NCBI GenBank assembly: GCA_039654915.1
Contig: CM077593.1
Location: 55,930,501 to 55,994,500, forward strand
Source of the DNA: Aquilaria yunnanensis
Taxonomy: Eukaryota; Streptophyta; Magnoliopsida; Malvales; Thymelaeaceae
Reading direction: 5' to 3'
Length of the DNA stretch: 64,000 bases
The notes beneath the pieces were generated by a model. It was not told the DNA's origin. It was given only the letters and a program-made list of their open reading frames with translations, and did no database searches. Position numbers and translations under genes: made by a program. Shown in pieces: positions 24,011 through 36,200 of the stretch. Positions within the stretch are counted from its first letter, which is position 1. Each line of letters starts with the position of its first letter.

Positions 24011-25974
24011 AAATTTTGGTCCTCCAAAATAGCCTTTACCTTTGGGTATTCTTTAGGATACGTTTCCATAAGGTCTTTTTCAGTTTCCCAGGTTGCTTCT
24101 CTTTTAGAGTGGTGTGACCACTGATCTTTAACGATGAGAATATGTTTGTTTCTTAACCTTCTGGTATCCTTGGCTAAGATAGCTATAGGTTTCTCTTCAT
24201 ATGTCAAGTTAGGTTCCAACTGTATGTCTTCCACTACAATAGCCTGATTTGTGTCCAGTAGACACTTCTTAAGCATACTGATGTGAAAAATATTATGAGC
24301 ACTTGACATGCTTGGCGGTAGAGCTAACCTGTATGCTACCTTGCCAACTTTGCCCAAGATCTCATAAGGACATATGTATCTTTGAGCTAAGTTGGTTCTT
24401 CTGCCAAATCTAACAGTGCCTTTGGTTGGTGCAACTTGATCTCAAACTCAATTTCCCTTAATGGAGGAATACCTGGCAGGTCTTTAGGAAAGACTTGTCG
24501 AAAGTCTCTCACTACAGGTATTCTATCTACTTCTTTTTCACAGTGCAATTGATTCAATGCATAACAATAATCATGCTCAGAAATCATAGGTATCTCATCT
24601 AGTACCTCTAGCTCCATGCCATGCATTTCATACACTAATTCCTTAGAATTCACTAATACATGCACTTCACCATCAGGCAATGTGATTTCCCTCTTACCAC
24701 AATCAATTCTTATGTTATGCATAGCAAGCCAATTCATACCCAGCACTAAATCATACTTAGGAATGTCTAACACTAGCAGATTAGTCATAACCTTAGTCTT
24801 TCCTACTACTAGCTCACAATCCTTAGCTAGGTCATTACTGAAAAGACATTGACTACCCGCTGTTTTCACTAAGGATATCCTAGGCATGATTTCAGTAGGC
24901 AATTTCATGGCTTCACAGTATGTAATTGCTCCAAAAGGTCTAACAGCCTTTCTAATGTTTGACCTTAGGCCTCTAACAAATCTTTTGGCCTTCAACTCCT
25001 CTAGTCCATGATACTCAGGAGCATACCTCACCAACTGATTGAATTTGTACTCATACTCTAGGACACTGAGGTTGTCTTGCCTTAGAGCATCAAATTCAGC
25101 TTGCTTCATATCCTTGATAACATCACTAATGTACTGCTCCTGAAACAACTATGTAAACTCTAGCCAGCTCATCTTAACATCTCTTCCTGGCCCTCTCCAC
25201 TTCTGGAAAGCATACCTATCTCAGGTGTTTCTCCACCACATCTCTGCACTGCCTACCATATTGTAGGTAGCTAGTGGCACTCTCTTGGTGGAGCTGAGTG
25301 GCATCCTCTCAAACATTTTTTTCAATGAAGATTAACAACTCCTCAGCTATCTCTGGCCCAGCTCTTCCATCAAACTATGGAGGTCTTAGGCCTTGGAACC
25401 TCTCCAACAGTCTGACCTCATCTAGGCCTTCTACATCTTTTGATTTGTTTCTCCTGTATCTGTTAGAGGCCTCTGTATGGTGATGCTCTCTATGATCTTT
25501 CTGCCTTCTCTTGGATTTTCTCTCATGGCCTTCCTCAATCTCATTCCTAGTGGAGCAATGGTTATAGACTGAGGGATTGGTCTTGGATACCTAACCAATC
25601 TCAGACCTTAGTCTTCTTCCTCTTGGATTTCTCATATCTTCATCTTGCTCCTCAACAGTTTCATCATTTGTGTCTTCTAAGCTTCCAGAAGGAACATATT
25701 CAGATGTGTTCCTAGTATCCTCTTCTGGTTGTTGCTGTGCAGCCCAAACTGATTCTGCTGGAGCTATTTGGACTCCTTGGTATTGTCCTTGAATCAGCCC
25801 CATTAAGTTTTCATTGATTAGAGCTAAGTTCCTCTGAAGCCCTAACCAAACCTGAGGCACTTCAGGGTTTGGTACTCGCCGTTGCCCCTGATTCCCTATA
25901 TTCTGTTCATTTCTTTGTTGCCCAGAATCAGTAGGAGTCCTTCGATGTGGTTTCCCTCTCCTTGTGGCAACCAT
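24007..25974 (-). pseudogene. gag-pol remnant of chromovirus E
   Basis: Starts at ATG 25974 (MVATRRGKPHRR). The acidic N-terminal gag part is open to 25591, followed by stops. The core gag domain reads from 25148 (FDALRQDNLSVLEYEYKF, RFVRGLRSNIR), and then, without the usual zinc knuckle or the protease active site, the end of protease (YDLVLGMNWLAMH). The linker VFPKDLPGIPPLREIEFEI marks the start of RT. At about 24425 the text jumps to the integrase C-terminus (VGKVAYRLALPPS, FHISMLKK) and a chromodomain (LRNKHILIVKDQW, EATWETEKDL) ending at 24007. RT, RNase H and the integrase core are missing. The chromodomain places E in the Tekay/Del-like chromoviruses, where it is thought to guide integration to heterochromatin. 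Confidence 0.87.
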
Positions 25975-26123
25975 GTTTACTTCCTACCTTGATGATTCAT
26001 CAGAGAGCACATATAACGATCATAGGTATTTCAATGGTACTTGACACTAGCAACTGACCAAACTGAGTTCATATATGTAGATGCTTGCAATGCAACGATA
26101 TGCTATGTACATGTACAAACCAC

Positions 26124-26136
26124 GCTCTGATACCAA
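26124..26136 (-). other. primer binding site of element E (tRNA-iMet type)
   Basis: Minus strand TGGTATCAGAGC, five bases inside the 5' LTR. This is the classic complement to the 3' end of plant initiator-Met tRNA. Confidence 0.9.
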
Positions 26137-26140
26137 CTTC

Positions 26141-28621
26141 TGTTACCCACTCCAGGGTAGTCCAGTTATGGTGCCAAAACTGTGCATTTAAACTCCCAGG
26201 TTTGGTGTGTCCTATGGGTCATCAGAACAACACCCCTAGTGTACATACTCAAGTGACCCTCTTGAGCACTATGTAAATACATGTGTATTGGTCTCACCAT
26301 AACACACATATTTACATTTATGCACACTATGGTAGCTAAGAAGGGAAACATTAGCACAAGTCTTAGTCTTGGCTTCCACACATTAGGCAATCTTGTTAAG
26401 TTCTAGTGACCAGCTACTGCACCTGTAACTTCCACTAATCAATTGTATCATTATAGCCTCATAACCCCTGTTTTATTCACTTTCTTATCAAGTAGAGAGT
26501 TAGAACGAACCAAGGAATTTTGCTTTACTTCAATAGGCCACCTATGGACCAAGTTATGGATTTTTTAAGATGGTTACAAAATTCTGACCAAATCAACAGT
26601 AACTCATCCAAATTTTCAATGTCATATCTTTGGCTATAGGGCTCTAAATCTAGAAATTCAAAATCCTAGTTAACCCTCTAGATATCCTCTAGGTGTGGTA
26701 AAAATATCATACCCAGATTCATTCTACACAAGGAGATATTAAACTTTAGGTCCAGAGTCAAAATTCTAGCAACTTTTGGCCCATTTTGCCCATACAAATT
26801 TTCCAAACCATGCAAACACTTCATTCACAAGGGGAAAGCTCTCCAAGGCTATCCCATATATGTCCATTACACATAGGAATTACATTATCTTTCTTTTAAC
26901 AACTTTATGTGGCCAAAACAGAATTTACAAGTAAGCAGCCAATCATTCACACTTAGGCAGCTTTGCACCACATCACTTACATAGCCAAAACATTACTCAA
27001 ATGTTCACATACTTGTCTCATTTTGCATACAATACATCTACATGCATGCATGCACTACAATATGGTCTTAACTCAGCTAAATACACACCATAGGTTAAAG
27101 GACGTCCTAAGAAACAATGGACTCCAAAAATAGGATGTTGGACACCTACTGCACAACAGAGTAAGTACCACCATTAAAATAACCAAATGTGCTCCTAAAA
27201 TAACCACACTTTCTAGATCACAACTAGACATATGGAAGTTCATGTATCTGAAAGTTTAGATAAAAACTCAAACAAAAAATGTTAGTTTGAAGGTGATCTT
27301 TCAGCTGGACCTGAAATGACAGAATTGAGGGGAGTAAGTTTCATTGAGAAACTTAGTATGGGTAACACTTGGTTTCTTAAGGTAATTTGATCCTCATTAA
27401 AACCTGTATCCAAAGCCACTAAAACACAAAACCACAACGCATATATACAAGATATAGCAACCAAATGCAGCAGCCAAACACAAACAACAAACGCAAGAAA
27501 TTTGGCAGCAGCGTATACCATAGGTTAGTCCATAAACCACATAATAAAGATAACCAAATCACTATGGCAGCCCTCCAGAAGCTAACGCTTGGTCTTAGGA
27601 GGATTTTAACACTAGTTAGTACTAACTTTGGGCTCTAGAAACCCTCATTTGACTACCATCTTTGTGCACTTCACACTAGGTCACAAAACCTTCAATAAGT
27701 GCACTCCCCTCACTAAGCTTGGTTCATCAAGCTCATGGCTCTCTTACAAGCTTAGCCCTTGCTCCATGGTTTCTTGAAAATATAGAGAACAACCCATGAG
27801 AGAAAGAGAACCCTTTACAAAGAAGGTAGGCCAAAAATCAAGTTTGAACCTTGAAGTATCCAAGAAATAGCTCTAGTTTGCTTCCAATTGCTTCATTTTG
27901 CCTTCAATTTCAATCAATTGCAAGTTTGAAGGTGTGGTGGCTATGGAGGAAGTATGGTTTTCTTGGGCTGGGGGATGATGAAAATGAGAGAGGGATAACT
28001 GATTTGGCCACTTAAATGGCCTTAAATGAGCTTAAGGGCACAAAAACACAATTAACAAGCTTAACCTTGCTTTATGTCATTTTCTTTCTCGCTAATTGTG
28101 GTTTCGTTGTCTTAAACTCATTGGTACACATGTGTCCAACATTTTTCACTAATTATCATGTCTTCGCTGCCTCCCCCATGGTGGGTAACCCCAAGATTCC
28201 ACCATTAGACTTAAGTCAAAAGTTGGAACACCTTAAGGTTTACACTAGAACATTTGGGTCCTTAATGCCTTTAGTGTTTCCTTTGTCAAACTTGTCTTCC
28301 ATGAGCAATTTGGTCCTCCAATAGCACTTTCATACCATTCATGTCCTTCCCATAACTCTCCAAGTCTCTTTCTTGAGAGTTTTGCGATTGAGTAGCCGAA
28401 TTTCCAAAACCTTACAAAAAGGTCCATAGGTTGCTTGACAAACAAGCAATCCCTAAGGCTTTGCTTGGGGGCCAAGTTACCAACTTGAAACACTTTTAAG
28501 GAGGTGTTGATCATCCCTTTTACCCCTCACACTTCAATCACTATGGTGAGAATTACATAATATAATGGTTTTTAGCCATTATGACACACTTGTAATTCTC
28601 CCATTTTGTGAGGTGGTAACA
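26141..28621 (-). mobile_element. 5' LTR of element E
   Basis: 2481 bp, TGTTACCCACTCC ... GTGGTAACA on the plus strand, uninterrupted. Its outer end is followed by the TSD copy ACTTT at 28622. Further copies of this LTR family are at 15795 and 61603. Confidence 0.9.
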
Positions 28622-29732
28622 ACTTTAGTGGCTCTTGTGTTAAGCAAGGGTTATAAGAGGGTAAAGTGGAGGGTAGTTGCCATAAACCTATGTTCATTCT
28701 CTCCAACCTTATTTTTCCATCCATTTGAGCTTGAAATCAAAGTTTCTTCCTAAAAAGAGAAGCCATCATACATATATAGGCCATTAGGAGCTCATTTTGA
28801 GGACAAAACCATGATTCTGGAGCTTGGAAGCATGTTTTCTTCCATCCCCTATTTTTAGTACGAGGTAACCAATGTATTCTTGATTGGATTCATGTTTATT
28901 CATTAGCTAGGAGCTTGGGTTTTGGTTAGAAAGCAAGAATTTCATGTTGGGTGCCTATGTTTTGCATGGAACTTAGGTGGTGCTTTAGTGAGCTTAGTGG
29001 ATTGGAAGAGTGCTTGATTCTTTCTTGTTACTCTGAGTTGAGGTAAGGGAGTTGTGTTTTTAAGTTCAATTAATGCTATTAGAATGAGTTTGCTTGAAGA
29101 ATTTGAGTAATTCTATCAATAGCATCAGTTAGTGAACAAAGTTGAATCATGGTGGACTATGAGGTTTGTGATGATTGGAATGATGTTATAATGCACCATA
29201 GATTGGCTTGTGATAGTTGGTTATGACCTATACAACATGTTTTACATGCACGTGAAGTTTGGAGGCTAACCAAGCATGTTTGATATGTTTGGTAAGTACC
29301 CAAAGTTCATAGCAGGAAAATCTGTGAAAATTCTGTAGATTCGCAGATTGGCGACGCGTTGCCAGTTTGGTACCATTGTCCATGACGCGTCGCCAATACC
29401 AGAAAAGTTGGCAGAATGTTACCAGCTATGGCGACACATCGCCACAAGCAGGTTGGTTGAATTTTGCAAGTTTTGTTAGGAAGGTCGAGGGCAGACCTAA
29501 GGGGGTTCTTAGGGTACCTTAGTGTCTAAGTATTTTGGGGGTACTCTGAGTCTTCCAAAAGTCCTTCAAGACCTAGGAGTTTTCTTGAGTTTTATAAATT
29601 TTTATGGTGACTTGTACCTTGTACCGTAAGCAAGAAAACTAGTTTACTAAGGATTGTAACTAAATACCACTAGCTTGGGTGGAAGGTTTAGAACCCTTGG
29701 TGACCTAGCTATGCCATTAGCCACGAGGTTGC
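28622..29732 (+). mobile_element. G1 LTR, second piece
   Basis: Continues the LTR interrupted by E. It matches, inverted, about 37500-36250 in G2. At 29345-29450 there are three copies of a near-palindrome around GGCGACGCGTCGCC that G2 does not have at that place. Interrupted at 29733 by a solo Tat LTR. Confidence 0.65.
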
Positions 29733-30704
29733 TGATAGCCAAAGGCTATTGCCTCCTCGGTAATAACTCCCTGCCAGAATATTGGCCGAGGAGTCTGACG
29801 TCACCCAAGAGAGGATCTTTTTACTGACCTCGGAAGGTGCGAAGTCAAACACTATGAGCTCGAGACTTCAGTTAGCTCGTCAGGAATTCTGAGGACAACA
29901 CCATCTCCATCGAGGGGCCAAACTGACCGTCTTCGGGTAAGAGAGCCATCTCTCTGAAGCAAGGAAGAATCTCCCCGAAGGCAGAGGCCCCGAAGAGGAT
30001 CTTCCCCGAACAAGAAACACCTGAACAAGGGAATCCCCTAACTATGGGTGTGAGTCCCGAAGAAGGTGTTCATCAAGGGAACTCCCAGAACTATGGGATA
30101 GATCCCGAAGGAGGTGCTCGCACCGAAGGACGGATAGAATCCGAAGAGGGTGCACGCACCGAAGGGCGACCTTGCCCAGGGGACCTCGGGAGTACGGTAT
30201 GAGCATTTAAGGAGCCTCTGACATGTCGCCCACAAGCCCTACACGTCACATCAGAACAGTGAACTGACACGCCGCAGCCGCCCCAGTCCTGACACAACCT
30301 GTCCGGGTCCAGGGCTAAAGGAGGCTGCAAACGGCTGCCAGGCCTCTAGGTCCAAAAGTACAGATCAAATCCGACCGACCACGTGTCATGATCTGAACAG
30401 ACCAGCTACTCCTATAAATACTAGGAAATGGGACTGGGCAAAGGATGGGCATTTTCCTCCCTCTGAGAAAACACAAAATAGGCAAGACACTTGATCCCTT
30501 AGTGTTCTTCCTCCACTTTCACTCATAAAACTGACTTGGGCGTCGGAGAGTCCTCCCTAGAAAAGCAAACCGGGGACCTCCTAACCTCTTCTTTGAGCTT
30601 TTCAGGCACACTCAGCTGGGAAACCAGAGCTCCAGGCGCTCGCCTCCTCAGGAAGTCTCTCCACCTGTCAACATGACAGCAAACGAAGATGCTTTGGGGC
30701 ATCA
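29733..30704 (+). mobile_element. solo Tat LTR H
   Basis: 972 bp, TGATAGCC ... GGGGCATCA, perfect TSD GTTGC (29728-29732 and 30705-30709). It carries CACGTG at 30380-30385 and TATAAATA at 30413-30420. The 27-base gap between them is the same as in the LTRs of A, B and C. No internal sequence is attached. Confidence 0.92.
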
Positions 30705-31690
30705 GTTGCAAGGTGAAACCTTAGTTGACTTAGTCTAGAAGGTCGTTATGGCCTAGTCTACAATAGTCCCACCATAATTCCCCTGTACAACATAAACGGG
30801 AGAGGTTCAACTGGTTATTTATCACCAGTTGGGCTAGCAAGCTAAGCTTGCTAGAGGACAAGGCTATGCCTTGTGGTTCAAGGACTAGGTAAGGATAGGT
30901 CTCAAGGGACCTAGTTACATGTGCATATATATCAGACCCTCAAGCTGTAAGAGCCCACAGTAGGTTAATTATGTTATCATATGTTGAGTCCTTTGTAACT
31001 TTCTTGCAGGTACAATGAAGACCATTACTGAGAATGTTTAAGTTCTCACTCCCTAGTTATGTTCTGCAGATTCTGTAGTTGTTGGACCGAGTAACCATTG
31101 AGGGTTATTTCGGTAGTTAGTTTTTGTTGCAGGTATTTCCCTTGAGAATCTTTATGATTGCAGCTTACTAGGATTACTTATTCGTTACGTAATAGTACTA
31201 ACTATAGTCTTCCTTTGGCTGCAAAGCCTAGTAGCACTTGGACAAGGACTTTTGTGACTCGTCACTGGGACTTGCATCCAAGGTGGGAGTTAGTTTAAGA
31301 AGATCTCAGTTGAGGCTTGTATATATAGTACTTTTAGCTACCTCCATTGTCTATGTTTTGAGGAGTCCTAGACCCGAGGGTTGCTTTTAGGTGAGGGCAT
31401 TGGTCTACTTTTTGTATGAATGCTCCCACATAGTTGTTATGTGTAGTAAACTCACATAAATGTTGATTTTGTATGCTTTGGCTATTTGAACTTATTTTCT
31501 ATGGAAATCTCTTGGCTAAATCAATGTTTTATGGTTTTCATTAATCTAAGTGAAAGCATGAAGAGCATGCATCCTGCATATTCTAAGTTAATCAACTAGC
31601 ATCATGGAGTTTTAATTTGCACACAAATACAACTAGCCAAGTACAATCCATCGTGAGACTAGCTCCCACAGGTTTCTTGGACACAGGCCA
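30705..31690 (+). mobile_element. G1 LTR, third piece
   Basis: Matches, inverted, the G2 pieces at 36201 onward and 34793 to about 33906, for example the phrase around 31410 (AATGCTCCCACATA) against 34180. A TATA-like TATATATA occurs at 31320-31328. The boundary with fragment D is uncertain by about 25 bases. Confidence 0.62.
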
Positions 31691-32036
31691 AGGACAGCCG
31701 TGTCAGTTGGAGACACCTTTCTTTGAAAGTGTGGACCAAATCCAGGCAAACACATGTCCTGATCTACTCAGATTGGGCATAACAGCCTTTTCCTCCCAGC
31801 CTCCTATAAATACTCGGTGAAGCTCTCATTTAAAAGACACGAAACACCATCTCTTTTTGTTCTCTACTTTTAAAAACTTCTAAGTCACATATTGACTTAG
31901 GCATTGGGGATCCCACCCCCAGAAAAACACTTTAGGAAGCTCCTAACCCATATTCTTCAAATGCTGCAGATATCACTTAGGCGAAGTTCTATCAAAGGTC
32001 CAACATGTCCTACATCGAAGATGTGCTAGAGCATCA
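31691..32036 (+). mobile_element. 5' LTR of fragment D, 5'-truncated
   Basis: Holds a CACATG box near 31761, TATAAATA near 31804 and the LTR end GAGCATCA at 32036. The first few hundred bases, including TGATAGCC, are missing. Confidence 0.65.
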
Positions 32037-32057
32037 TCTGGCACCATTTGTGGGAAA
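32037..32057 (+). other. primer binding site of fragment D
   Basis: TCTGGCACCATTTGTGGG directly follows the LTR end, a decayed form of TTTGGCGCCGTCTGTGGG. Confidence 0.65.
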
Positions 32058-32379
32058 AATTTCCCAGGCTGCCATCATGGAGGCTCGATGTTCCAAGGAT
32101 AAGGGTGTTCCAAAGTCCCAATCCACACCTAAGGCTCTGTAGGCAGACAACCAAGCACCCCTAGAGCATTCCTTTCCAAAGGATTAATGTCCTTTAACAG
32201 TTATTATGGGCTACCACCCTGCCTTCCAGCACGTAATGGTGGTCAACTTGATGCAATAACCTGACGATAGATGATCACGTGTCAGTTTTCAAGCAAGAAC
32301 CCCCTCCCCTAAGGTTCACCCTGAGAAGGGGCATTAGTCATCTTGTTGAAGTTCCCCAAATAGGAGCTTCCATGGGGAG

Positions 32380-33905
32380 TCTTCAGAAAAGTCCTCGTGT
32401 CATAGGTGGTACGTGGTGAGGTCTAAAGAACCAAGGACCTCCAACCACTAAAGCCTTTCTCCCCAGGAGAAGTCCCTCTCACCACGACATTGAAGTTACT
32501 CGCCAAGAAGAAGTCATCACTCTTCCTCACCTATGGCTCCCAGGCAACAAGGAGAGGATGGTACTACTGTCCTCATAGAGAAAATCTTGGAAAGGTTGGA
32601 CAAGGCAGAGAAATAGGTGTCCCGAAAGCCAATCTGGTCAAGGTTATTAGAGACCTTCACTGAGGAAAAGTCCCCCTTCATCAAGGAGATAGTGGAAGCC
32701 CCAATGCCCAGCAATTTCTGAGTACCACGCTTGCTACATGGGGCTGATGATGCCACCTTCTACAAGTTCTTTGAAGTTACCTTATTTCGGCCAGTAACTG
32801 CGTGGTATAACTCCTTCACTCCTAGAACCATTATGGGCTTCCAAGAGTTGTCCACTACCTTTACCCAGTAATTTATAGGGAGCAAGCTAATGGTGAAGAT
32901 GCCTGTTCAAATGTTTGATATAGCCCAAAAGAATGGAGAGACCATTCAGGACTATGTCGAGAGATTCAACAGAGAAGGACTTAGTGTCCGGACTTGCACC
33001 CCGAGATCCAAATCCTCACAATGATTAGAGGGCTAAGGAGGGATTCATAACTCTTTTACAAGTTCTCAAAGGATCCCCTGGACACCCTCGGTGAATTCTA
33101 CTGAACAGTAGAACAACATATGATAGCAGAGGAATTAAGAATGGGGTGCCAAAGTCTGAGCATCATCAACTCTATGGTCATAGTCACCAACCTCGGTATC
33201 AGACCAAAGGGGGAGGCAGACCTCGAAACTCTAAGGGGAGAAAGCCCGTAACATTCACCCCTCTCAATATTGCAAGGAAAAATTTTCTCATGGCCTTGGA
33301 AAGGCTAGGAACTTCAATCAAATGACCAAAAGTGATGACCTTGAATAACAGGAAGAACGTGAAGAAGTTCAGCCAATTTCACTGTGACCACATGCATGAT
33401 ACCAAAGATTGCTTCCAATTAAGGAAGTACATCAAATCCCTAATCAAACAAGGAAAACTTCATCATTACTTATGAATCCCGTTACCTAAGGGATAGGAAA
33501 AAGTAGATGATGAGAGAAAAGGAAAAGATAAGGAATACGACTCTGACAGGCGATGAACTAATAGGAACCAAAGCAAGTAGCCCCCACCTTCGACTGGGGT
33601 TATCCAAACCATAACCATTGGACTACACTTGGCTAAAAGAAAAAGGAAATTCAGGGAAACTGCAATGATGGAGTTCAACAACCAAATGAATAAGCTGACC
33701 TGAAGTAATGGGTCGGTTGTGAAGTTCCCACATGATGATCCTCTCTTAGTCATGGTAAGAATTAGAAATTGGGAAGGGTGCTCATTGAAGATGAATCAAA
33801 TGCTGACATCTTGTTCACCCACTTGTTGCCAAAATTAGGAATTTCTGAGGGTGATCTCAAGCCTGTGACCTCGCCCAGCTTCGTAGTTGGTTCCTTACTC
33901 CCTAT
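32380..33905 (+). pseudogene. gag: gag-protease remnant of fragment D
   Basis: Gag motifs of the Tat family are readable across several frames: ALIEKILERLDK near 32560, MPVQMFDIAQKNGE near 32900 and a zinc-knuckle-like FHCDHMHDTKDC near 33370 in which the leading Cys is Ser. Protease follows with ILFTHLLPKLGIS near 33805; the DDGS active-site motif of element C reads EDES here, so the catalytic Asp is lost. Many stops occur. The boundaries are approximate, and the right end fades into the inverted G2 LTR. Confidence 0.68.
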
Positions 33906-34793
33906 GACATGGCCGCCCATGGCCTTGCCAAGGAAGCATGTGAGAACGAGTCTCACGGTGGTTTCAATTGGCTACTTATATATGTGTGCAGATTAAAACT
34001 CCATGATACTAGTTGGTTAACCTAAAATATGCCAGATGCATGCTATTTGTGCTTCGACTTAATCTAAAGGAAATCATAATAACATTTACTTGGCCAAGTT
34101 TTTTCATAGAAAACAAGGTCAAAGGACGCAAAGCGTACAAAATCAACATTGATATGAATTTACTACACATAACAATTATGTGGGAGCATTCATACATAAA
34201 GTAGACTAATGCCCTCACCCAAGAGCAACCTTAGAGTCTAGGACTCCATCCATAAACATAAAAGGCAACAAGTGTATACAATATACACAACACTGCCCTA
34301 CTGAGATCTTTTCATTTAACTTCAACCTTAGATGTAATCCTAGTGGCGAGAATAAAAAAAGTCCTCCACGTGCTCAACTAGCCACTACGTCCAAGAAAGA
34401 CTGTAGTTAGTACTACTACTCTACCAACAAGTAGCTAATAACACTACAAACATAAAGATTCTCAAAGCTAAGTACTTGAAAAAGCAAACTACCACAACAA
34501 CCCTAAGTGGTCATCAGGTCTAACACCGTCAGAATCTACACAACATAAACAAGGAAGTGAGAATTGTAATTCTCAGTAAGGGTCTTCATCTGCAAGAAAA
34601 GATACTAAGGGCAACACATATATAACCATATGTAATCTGCTGTGATCTCGTACAGCGTGAGGCTAAACCTAATGCATATAAGTTTCAATCCCTTGGGACT
34701 TGTCCTCTACCAAGTCCTTGAACTATAAGGCAAAGCCTTGTCTACTAGCAAGCATTGCTTACTAGCCTAACTAGTGAAGTTTTCCACTAGTTG
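33906..34793 (-). mobile_element. G2 LTR, inner piece (inverted relative to G1)
   Basis: Reverse complement of the D-side end of G1: 33981-34230 aligns with 31628-31390. Left boundary with fragment D is uncertain by about 30 bases. Interrupted at 34794 by an F solo LTR. Confidence 0.65.
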
Positions 34794-36200
34794 TGTTGGG
34801 TTTTGGGAGCCAAACAAGTATAGTGGAATATAACCAAAATCCTTCAGGATGTAAGCAAAATGGGGTAAACTGAGTGCTTAAAATTTTTCATACATAATTC
34901 CGTTCAGATCCTTCACCCAACTGCTGAGTCAAATCATAAAACCTGAGTAGTTGATGTGTTGAAGCTCTCTGTGGTACCTATATGAACCTCTCAGGATCAT
35001 AACACCTCCACCACATCCCGGTAAATGTGTTTTTTTTGCACTTACAGTGCTAGCTTGCATCCTCCAAGGAATGGAAAGAGAAGAGTACGATTGGAACTTT
35101 TGGGAGGCTAGGGCAAAAGCTGCAAATTTCTCACTATATGAAGTATTTATAATGAGACTCAGCTACCAAGCCTAATGGGTTTCAAAGCCCTAATCCAATT
35201 AGGTTTAATTTTAGGCTTAATAATGGCTCAACTTTTGGGCCAATTATTAATATGAAATTATCATGAAAGCATAACCCAAATAAATTAGCCCATGCACTCA
35301 AATAATCCAAATAGGCTTTATGTGTGCAACCTAATAGACTCTTCCCATGTTGGCAATGATCATAAATCACATTTATGATCATAAGCAATGAGTGGTGTCT
35401 AGTAACACATCATTGCTACCTAACTGACAAGATTGTCGGTGATTCGACTAAACCTTTATGATCATTATCCATATATGTCATTCTCCCTTTGTCGATGATA
35501 TCAAGACTAAGCACGAGACATGGAATGTGTCACTCATGTATAGCCCAATCTTTGGTTTCTTGATTACCAGGTAGACTAACTTAAACTAATGACATTGATA
35601 TTGTATACCAACCCATCCCAGCATGGCCATGCATTTTCTTAGTCTCACTCTATCAAGGGGCTCGAAGATATCACTCCTATTACAAAGGAGGGACAAATGC
35701 CAACTCGATCATACAAAACCCTCTACATGATATGTGACAATAACCTCCTCCAAGTTCACTTAGTTACGAGCAACAAAAGGAAGTATCAAAGTTTGTGACT
35801 CACACGTAAGGAACCTTGATGACCTTAGGTCAAAGGACTACATATACCACAATTACTATGGGAATCACTTATGACACTCATATAATGATCCATGTACCCT
35901 TCTCATGGTGGGTTGGTCCAGTATACAATTTCTCCAACTTGTACCCATATGTAGACTACATATCTCATGTTAGTCTCCATATATGCTGGTCATTATATAT
36001 TATTGTAACCCACTCCATGATAATACTAGACCAGGGACATTTAAGAATATTATTATTCAAGAGTTATAATTTTTTTTATTACAATATGTAGAAATAAAAC
36101 AACAAACATAATTACTAGATTAATGCCTTAATAAAATACCATGACTTAATATGCAAAAATACAATTAACTCATGATTGGCTTTTGGGCACAACACTAACA
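34794..36200 (-). mobile_element. solo LTR, family F (copy F4)
   Basis: 1407 bp, TGTTGGGTTTTGGGAGCC ... AACACTAACA on the plus strand, perfect TSD AGTTG (34789-34793 and 36201-36205). Minus-strand TATA at 35151-35144; perfect hairpin at 35356-35382. It looks older than the other F copies, with more substitutions. Confidence 0.92.

Larger units (their letters stand above)
18671..28621 (-). mobile_element. full-length chromovirus E, internally deleted (TSD ACTTT)
   Basis: A minus-strand element with both LTRs (28621-26141 and 23994-18671), a tRNA-iMet-type PBS, a polypurine tract and perfect 5-bp duplications ACTTT. The internal region is only about 2.1 kb. It keeps gag, a protease remnant and the start of RT, then jumps to the integrase C-terminus and chromodomain, so it is a non-autonomous deletion derivative. 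With its two nested F solo LTRs removed the 3' LTR is about 2483 bp, almost the same as the 5' LTR (2481 bp). Confidence 0.92.
31691..33905 (+). mobile_element. Tat element fragment D (LTR-gag-protease)
   Basis: Truncated Tat 5' LTR (to 32036), PBS, leader, degenerate gag and the start of protease, lying between the two inverted G LTRs. Both ends are cut. It is the most diverged Tat copy here together with 60768-61602. Confidence 0.72.
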
